Shown here piece by piece: positions 59,936 to 64,000 of a DNA stretch of 64,000 nucleotides. The first letter of the stretch is position 1, and every line of letters starts with the position of its first letter. The stretch is from Streptomyces atroolivaceus (GTDB lineage: Bacteria; Actinomycetota; Actinomycetes; Streptomycetales; Streptomycetaceae). The notes beneath the pieces are model-generated. The model did not search any database. It saw nothing but the letters and a program-made list of their open reading frames with translations, and was not told where the DNA came from. Position numbers and translations under genes: made by a program. Location of the stretch: contig NZ_JNXG01000001.1 of NCBI RefSeq assembly GCF_000717025.1, forward strand, positions 636,548-700,547. The letters are read 5' to 3'.

Positions 59936-61603
59936 GTGAACTTCACGCGCTGGAGCGCCCGCCTTCCCGGAACGCAGCGCCGAGCCGCCGCGCGGGACGA
60001 CCACAGTTCCGTACCCGCCGCCCGCGCCGAGTCCCTACGGCCGACGACCGCGGCCACCCCGCCGGACGACACCTCGGAACCCTCCCCTGCGCCGGGGCCC
60101 TCGCTGGAAGCCCTGTCGGCCCGCGAACTCCTCGGCCGGCTCCCCGCCCCCGTCGCGCTGCTCCACGGTCCCGAGCACCGCATCACCTACGTCAACGCCG
60201 CCTACACGTCGGCCTTCGGCCCGCGTCCCTGCGGCGTGCCCGCGGCCGAAGCCATGCCCGAGCTCGACGAGCTCAGCCTGCTGCCCCTCATGGACCAGGT
60301 GCTGCGCAGCGGCACCCCCCGCACGGTCAAGTCGCGCAAGGTCCGGGCCGGCAGCTCGTACACGGTGACCTGCACCCCCGTGGCCACCGGTGACCCGGAC
60401 GGCGGGGACGGGGAACCGGGCGTCCTCGTCTACGCCACCGATGTGACCGACCACGCCGAGGCGGCGGAGCGGCTCCGCGCCAGCGAACGCCGCCACCGTG
60501 AAACAGCCGTCACCCTGCAGCGTTCCCTGCTCCCGCAGGACCTCGAACAGCCGGACGACCTGCGCATCGCCGCCACCTACCAGCCGGGGGGCACGGACGC
60601 GGCGGTCGGCGGGGACTGGTACGACGTCATCACCCTGGGCGCCGGCCGGACCGCGCTCGTCATCGGAGACGTCATGGGGCGTGGCGTGCGGGCCGCGGCC
60701 GTCATGGGCCAGCTGCGTACCGCCGTACGCGCCTACGCCCGCCTCGACCTGCCGCCGCACGAGGTGCTCCAGCTCCTCGACGTCCTCGCCGCCGAGATCG
60801 ACGCCAGCCAGATCGCGACCTGCGCCTACGCGGTCCACGACCCCAACGAGGGCCACCTCGTCTACGCCTCCGCCGGGCACCTCCCGATCCTCGTGTGCGA
60901 CGAGGACGGCACGGTCCACCGGGCCGAGGACCCCACCGGGCCGCCCCTCGGCACGGGCGGCTGGGTCCACACCTCGGGGACGATCCCCCTGCCGCCCGGC
61001 TCCACCGCCGTCCTCTACACGGACGGCCTGGTGGAACGCCGCAGCGAGGACATCGACGAGGGCGTGGCCTCCCTGGAGCGCGCCCTGGCCGGTGCCAAGG
61101 GATCGCCCCAGGTGGTCTGCGACCGGCTCATCCGTGCCCTGGGCGTCACCGCGGAGCACGACGACGACGTGGCGGTCCTCGTGGTGCAGCACCCCGCTCG
61201 GACGGGACCGAGCGCGGAGCTCTTCCACAACGCGTCGCTCGACCTTCTCGGCGGTATCGAGGCGGCTCCCAGGGCCCGCGCCTTCGCCACGGGTGTCCTG
61301 GCGTCCTGGCGCTTCCCCGTGGAGCTCTGCGACCTGGGGGTGCTCGCCGCGAGCGAGCTCGTGGCGAACTCCCTCCAGCACGGCACCCCACCCATGCGCC
61401 TCGGTCTGCGCCGGACCGACCGCCGCCTGATCATCGAGGTGACGGACGGGGACGACCACCTGCCGCGCCGCCGCCGTGCCGAACCCGCAGACGAGGCGGG
61501 ACGTGGCATCTCCATCGTCGCGACCATCGCCTCGTCCTGGGGCAGCCGGCGTACCCCGGGCGGCGGAAAGGCGGTCTGGTGCGAGTTCTCGCTGCCCGGC
61601 TGA
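59936..61603 (+). CDS. PAS-PP2C-ATPase sensor phosphatase (RsbU/SpoIIE family)
   Basis: 555 residues from GTG 59936 (GAGG upstream; the longer frame lacks support). Domains: PAS-like sensor (about 60-165, 'APVALLHGPEHRITYVNAAY'); short coiled linker; PP2C SpoIIE phosphatase (about 185-400, 'GGTDAAVGGDWYDVITLGAG', 'VIGDVMGRGVRAAAV', 'LYTDGLVERRSEDI'); and a C-terminal RsbW-like ATPase domain (about 425-550, 'LAASELVANSLQHGTPPMRL', 'GRGISIVATIAS'). The single chain thus holds both phosphatase and anti-sigma-kinase-like parts. No membrane segment. Confidence 0.92.
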   Translation: MNFTRWSARLPGTQRRAAARDDHSSVPAARAESLRPTTAATPPDDTSEPSPAPGPSLEALSARELLGRLPAPVALLHGPEHRITYVNAAYTSAFGPRPCGVPAAEAMPELDELSLLPLMDQVLRSGTPRTVKSRKVRAGSSYTVTCTPVATGDPDGGDGEPGVLVYATDVTDHAEAAERLRASERRHRETAVTLQRSLLPQDLEQPDDLRIAATYQPGGTDAAVGGDWYDVITLGAGRTALVIGDVMGRGVRAAAVMGQLRTAVRAYARLDLPPHEVLQLLDVLAAEIDASQIATCAYAVHDPNEGHLVYASAGHLPILVCDEDGTVHRAEDPTGPPLGTGGWVHTSGTIPLPPGSTAVLYTDGLVERRSEDIDEGVASLERALAGAKGSPQVVCDRLIRALGVTAEHDDDVAVLVVQHPARTGPSAELFHNASLDLLGGIEAAPRARAFATGVLASWRFPVELCDLGVLAASELVANSLQHGTPPMRLGLRRTDRRLIIEVTDGDDHLPRRRRAEPADEAGRGISIVATIASSWGSRRTPGGGKAVWCEFSLPG

Positions 61604-61627
61604 CCGGGGCGTTTCGCCGCCCCGGCC

Positions 61628-62944
61628 TCAGCGCACGGCGCCGGTGGCGGTGACCGGCGCGCTCTCCGGCAGGGACACGGCGACCACCCGGGAAGGGACA
61701 GCCGACAGCGACGGCTTGTCCTGTACGGGAGTGAGCTGACGGCCCAGCTTGAGCGCCAGCACGGTGATCCCCAGCGAGAACAGCACGAAGGTCACGATGT
61801 ACGGCCCGTGCAGCGCAGCCCCCATGGGCCCGCCCACAGCAGGACCGACGGCCAGGGCCAACTGCTTCACCAGGGCGAACGCCGAGTTGTACTGACCGAC
61901 CATGGCTTCCGGGGCCAGATCGGCGACGAGCGGTGCCACCGTCGGCGACAGCATCGCCTCCCCCAGACCGAACAGCGCGTACGTCGAGATCATCGCGGCA
62001 GTCGCCATGGTCTGGCTGCCGTGCCCGAGACCCGCGTACCCCGCCACGATCCAGGCGAAGGCCCAGATCAGACCGACCCATGCGATGACCCGGCTGCGCC
62101 GCCGCCGCTCCACGAGGCGGAGCACGACGAACTGCGCGGCGACGATGACCGCCGTGTTGGCCGCGAGTGCGATGCCCAGGGTGGACGGCTCGATACCGGC
62201 GGCTTCGGTGCCGTAGGCGGCGAGGCCGGACTCGAACTGTCCGTAGCAGGCGAAGAAGATCACGAAGCCCAGCACGCACAGCTGGACCATGGCCCTGTGG
62301 GAGAGCAGTACCCGCAGCCCGGCCTTGGGCGCCGTACCGTCAGCAGGAACCTTCTCCGTGAGGGAGGGACCTCGCGGCATGCGCACCGTGGCGGCGACCA
62401 CGCCGAGTACCACGAACATCGCCGCCTCGATGAGGAACAGCAGGGTGAAGCTCGACGGCCGCCCGACGTCCACCAGCTGTCCGCCGACCAGGCCGCCGAG
62501 GCCGAGCCCCAGGTTCTGCAGGAAGAACTGCATGGCGAAGGCACGGGTACGGGTCGCGGTGCTCGAGCACCAGACCAGCATCGTCGCCAGTGCCGGCTGC
62601 ATCACGGCGGTGCCCGCACCCAGGACGGCGGCGGACAGCACGACGGACGTCACGCCGTTCGACACTCCCAGGGCGCAGGCGCCCACAGCGGCCGCAACGG
62701 CGGCGACGATCAGCACGGGCAAGGGACCGCGCCGGTCGATGGTCCTGCCGGTGAAGGGCAGCACGGCCAATGCGGCCATGGCGAAGGCAGCCAGCACGAC
62801 ACCCGCCGTGCCGGCGCCGAGATCCCGCACCTGCGCCACGTAGACGTACAGATACGGGACGGTGAATCCGAGGCCGAACGCGCTCAGCGCGCTTCCCAGC
62901 TGGATCCGCCGCAGCGCTGCACCCATCTCCCTGGTCACACTCAC
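61628..62944 (-). CDS. MFS transporter
   Basis: 438 residues, twelve helices. Motif A-like loop 'FTGRTIDRRGPLPVLI' after helix 2 and its repeat 'LVERRRRSRVIAWVG' after helix 8. 'ALFGLGEAMLSPTVAPLVAD' is typical of DHA1-type drug exporters. GTG at 62944 or at 62938; the latter is better spaced from AGAGG. Divergent from a MarR gene, the usual repressor-pump arrangement. Confidence 0.88.
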   Translation of the reverse strand: MSVTREMGAALRRIQLGSALSAFGLGFTVPYLYVYVAQVRDLGAGTAGVVLAAFAMAALAVLPFTGRTIDRRGPLPVLIVAAVAAAVGACALGVSNGVTSVVLSAAVLGAGTAVMQPALATMLVWCSSTATRTRAFAMQFFLQNLGLGLGGLVGGQLVDVGRPSSFTLLFLIEAAMFVVLGVVAATVRMPRGPSLTEKVPADGTAPKAGLRVLLSHRAMVQLCVLGFVIFFACYGQFESGLAAYGTEAAGIEPSTLGIALAANTAVIVAAQFVVLRLVERRRRSRVIAWVGLIWAFAWIVAGYAGLGHGSQTMATAAMISTYALFGLGEAMLSPTVAPLVADLAPEAMVGQYNSAFALVKQLALAVGPAVGGPMGAALHGPYIVTFVLFSLGITVLALKLGRQLTPVQDKPSLSAVPSRVVAVSLPESAPVTATGAVR

Positions 62945-62986
62945 CTACCTCTAGATGTGAAGACTTTCAAACACACAGACCCGTAG

Positions 62987-63002
62987 ACTTTAACACTAAA
63001 GT
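62987..63002. promoter_or_regulatory. Putative MarR operator (ACTTTA-N4-TAAAGT)
   Basis: A perfect 6-bp inverted repeat in an AT-rich 120-base gap between the divergent MFS and MarR genes. Smaller repeats TGAA-N4-TTCA (62959-62970) and TTCA-N3-TGAA (63017-63027) flank it. Confidence 0.6.
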
Positions 63003-63031
63003 TAGATGCTGAACTCTTCACCTTGAAGGAC

Positions 63032-63060
63032 TTAGAAGGCGATGAGGAGCGTGCGATACT
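63032..63060 (+). promoter_or_regulatory. Predicted promoter of MarR gene (leaderless)
   Basis: TTAGAA (63032-63037) and GATACT (63055-63060), spacer 17. Transcription would start at 63067-63068, the A of the ATG. Confidence 0.6.
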
Positions 63061-63067
63061 GCCCGCC

Positions 63068-63625
63068 ATGTCTGACACCACCGAGCAGCCCGAGCTCCAG
63101 GAGCCGAGCCTCGACGAGCAGATCGCGGCGTATCAGCGCGAGTTCCGGGACCTCGACCCCCAGGTCGAGCAGATCGTCTCCGCGCTCGGCCGGCTGAACC
63201 GCCGGATGAACGTCGCCTACGGCAGACAGGTCGCCGCCCTCGACATCAGCAACGCCGAGTGGGAGGTCCTCAAGACCCTGGTCCTGTCCGGAGCCCCGTA
63301 CCGGCTGGGGCCGGGCGAGCTCGCCAAGCGTCTCGGGCTGACTCCCGCGGCCATGACCCACCGCATCGACCGCATGGCGGGCGAGGGCCTGGTCACCAGG
63401 GACCGGGACGAGAACAACCGGGTGCGCGTCATCGTCGAGCTGACCGACGAGGGGCGTACGAAGTGGCTCGAGGCGATGCGGATGGCGACCACCTTCGAGG
63501 AGGACCTTCTGCAGGACCTCTCGGGCGACGAGCGCGGAGTGCTGGGCGAGATCCTGATCCGGCTCCTGCGCCGGGTGGAACACGAACAGCCGGACGCCGG
63601 CGGCCGCCTCACCGACCTGGACTGA
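63068..63625 (+). CDS. MarR-family transcriptional regulator
   Basis: 185 residues from ATG 63068 (product begins MSDTTEQPELQEPSLDEQIA). Winged helix at about 60-135: 'LGPGELAKRLGLTPAAMTHR', 'IDRMAGEGLVTRDRDENNRV' (wing with the conserved Asp-x-Arg) and 'VELTDEGRTKWLEAM'. A 40-residue acidic, helical N-terminal extension precedes it. It probably represses the divergent MFS pump gene. No Shine-Dalgarno; the start appears leaderless. Confidence 0.9.
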   Translation: MSDTTEQPELQEPSLDEQIAAYQREFRDLDPQVEQIVSALGRLNRRMNVAYGRQVAALDISNAEWEVLKTLVLSGAPYRLGPGELAKRLGLTPAAMTHRIDRMAGEGLVTRDRDENNRVRVIVELTDEGRTKWLEAMRMATTFEEDLLQDLSGDERGVLGEILIRLLRRVEHEQPDAGGRLTDLD

Positions 63626-63640
63626 GGGTCAGAGGCGGAG

Positions 63641-63669
63641 TTGACACGGCTTCCCCGTGTCCGTAAGGT
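63641..63669 (+). promoter_or_regulatory. First promoter of ribosomal RNA operon
   Basis: TTGACA (63641-63646), 17 bases, TAAGGT (63664-63669). It is the strongest -35 in the window and the most upstream promoter of the rRNA leader. Confidence 0.75.
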
Positions 63670-63798
63670 TCTTCGAGTTGTCACGGAGCCGGTACGGCCT
63701 CGCGGCAGCCGATCCCGCCGCGAATGCGGCAACCAAACTCAGCACGATCTCCCAGCGGGGAGAATTTCGGCATGCCGTAATTCAATTCGCAGGCTCGA

Positions 63799-64000
63799 TT
63801 ATGAGTCGCCGGAAGAATCCGCTAGAGTTTGAGCGTCGGAACGGCCCAACGGCCGGGAAGACGAATCCCGCTGACCGGGAATCAGGCCCGAAAGGATCTG
63901 ATAGAGTCGGACTCGCCGGAAAGGGAAACGCGAAAGCGAAGAACTGGAAAGCGAATGAGCAGGAACCCGCTTCGGCCGGGAATCGGACACGAAAGAGTCT
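63799..64000 (+). promoter_or_regulatory. Tandem rRNA promoters, truncated by window end
   Basis: TTATGA-N18-TAGAGT (63799-63828), then a second TAGAGT at 63902-63907 after 'CGAAAGGATCTGA'. Just before the window end the element recurs as 'CGAAAGAGTCT', about 100 bases after the previous one. Repeated 'CGGGAATC...CGAAAG' blocks and the tandem -10 boxes are characteristic of Streptomyces rrn leaders. The 16S gene must follow outside the window. Confidence 0.85.

Overview
The window is a stretch of Streptomyces chromosome. Coding GC is very high with strong third-position bias, translation starts are often GTG, several starts look leaderless, and many genes are actinomycete signatures (bldC, a DUF3073 gene, valine dehydrogenase, an AtrA-like TetR regulator, an SCO4114-like sporulation protein, HrpA). 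From memory, gene order follows the S. coelicolor SCO4085-SCO4122 neighbourhood. That comparison was not computed. LEFT PART (1-12.3 kb): end of an unrecognised gene; a maleylpyruvate-isomerase-fold protein; a double META-domain lipoprotein; a Tat-exported sulfatase preceded by a 30-residue sulfur-type leader peptide; purF-purM; a convergent DUF3073 gene; valine dehydrogenase; an unknown gene; the developmental regulator bldC; and a small DUF6274-like CxxC protein. MIDDLE-LEFT (12.4-26.8 kb): an HrpA helicase and a thioredoxin-fold/CcdA pair lie between two identical tRNA-Asp genes. Then come a tRNA Glu-Asp-Phe cluster, a membrane metallophosphoesterase, an overlapping metallopeptidase-crcB-crcB operon, a lipoprotein, a DEAD-box helicase with an RG-rich repetitive tail, and an amino-acid permease broken by an apparent one-base frameshift. 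VARIABLE PART (26.7-38.4 kb), starting at a tRNA-Lys: a four-gene operon of very small proteins (one of 48 residues) diverges from an XRE regulator and an HD-domain nucleotidase; then a membrane protein, an NmrA-type oxidoreductase, a MarR/MFS efflux pair, an orphan sugar-binding lipoprotein, a FAD oxidase and a few small proteins. MIDDLE-RIGHT (38.5-46.5 kb): initiator tRNA, a membrane PP2C phosphatase, an M23 endopeptidase behind a c-di-AMP (ydaO-yuaA) riboswitch, an aldo/keto reductase, and an operon of an L-2-hydroxyglutarate-oxidase-like enzyme, TrmB and a PrsW-type protease. RIGHT PART (46.6-64 kb) is a dense regulatory block: an SCO4114-like TPR regulator, an orphan asparagine-synthase/lasso-cyclase-like protein with an altered ATP loop, a BTAD/NB-ARC regulator, a sigma factor fused to a zinc finger, a membrane segment and an NPCBM-like sugar-binding module, the AtrA-like regulator, a type II NADH dehydrogenase, a PAS-PP2C-ATPase sensor, and a divergent MFS/MarR pair. 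The last 360 bases are the tandem promoter region of a ribosomal RNA operon whose 16S gene starts beyond the window. The most interesting items are the transmembrane sigma factor with a sugar-binding domain, the degenerate lasso-cyclase-like protein, the sulfur leader peptide ahead of a sulfatase, and the small-protein/HD module next to tRNA-Lys.
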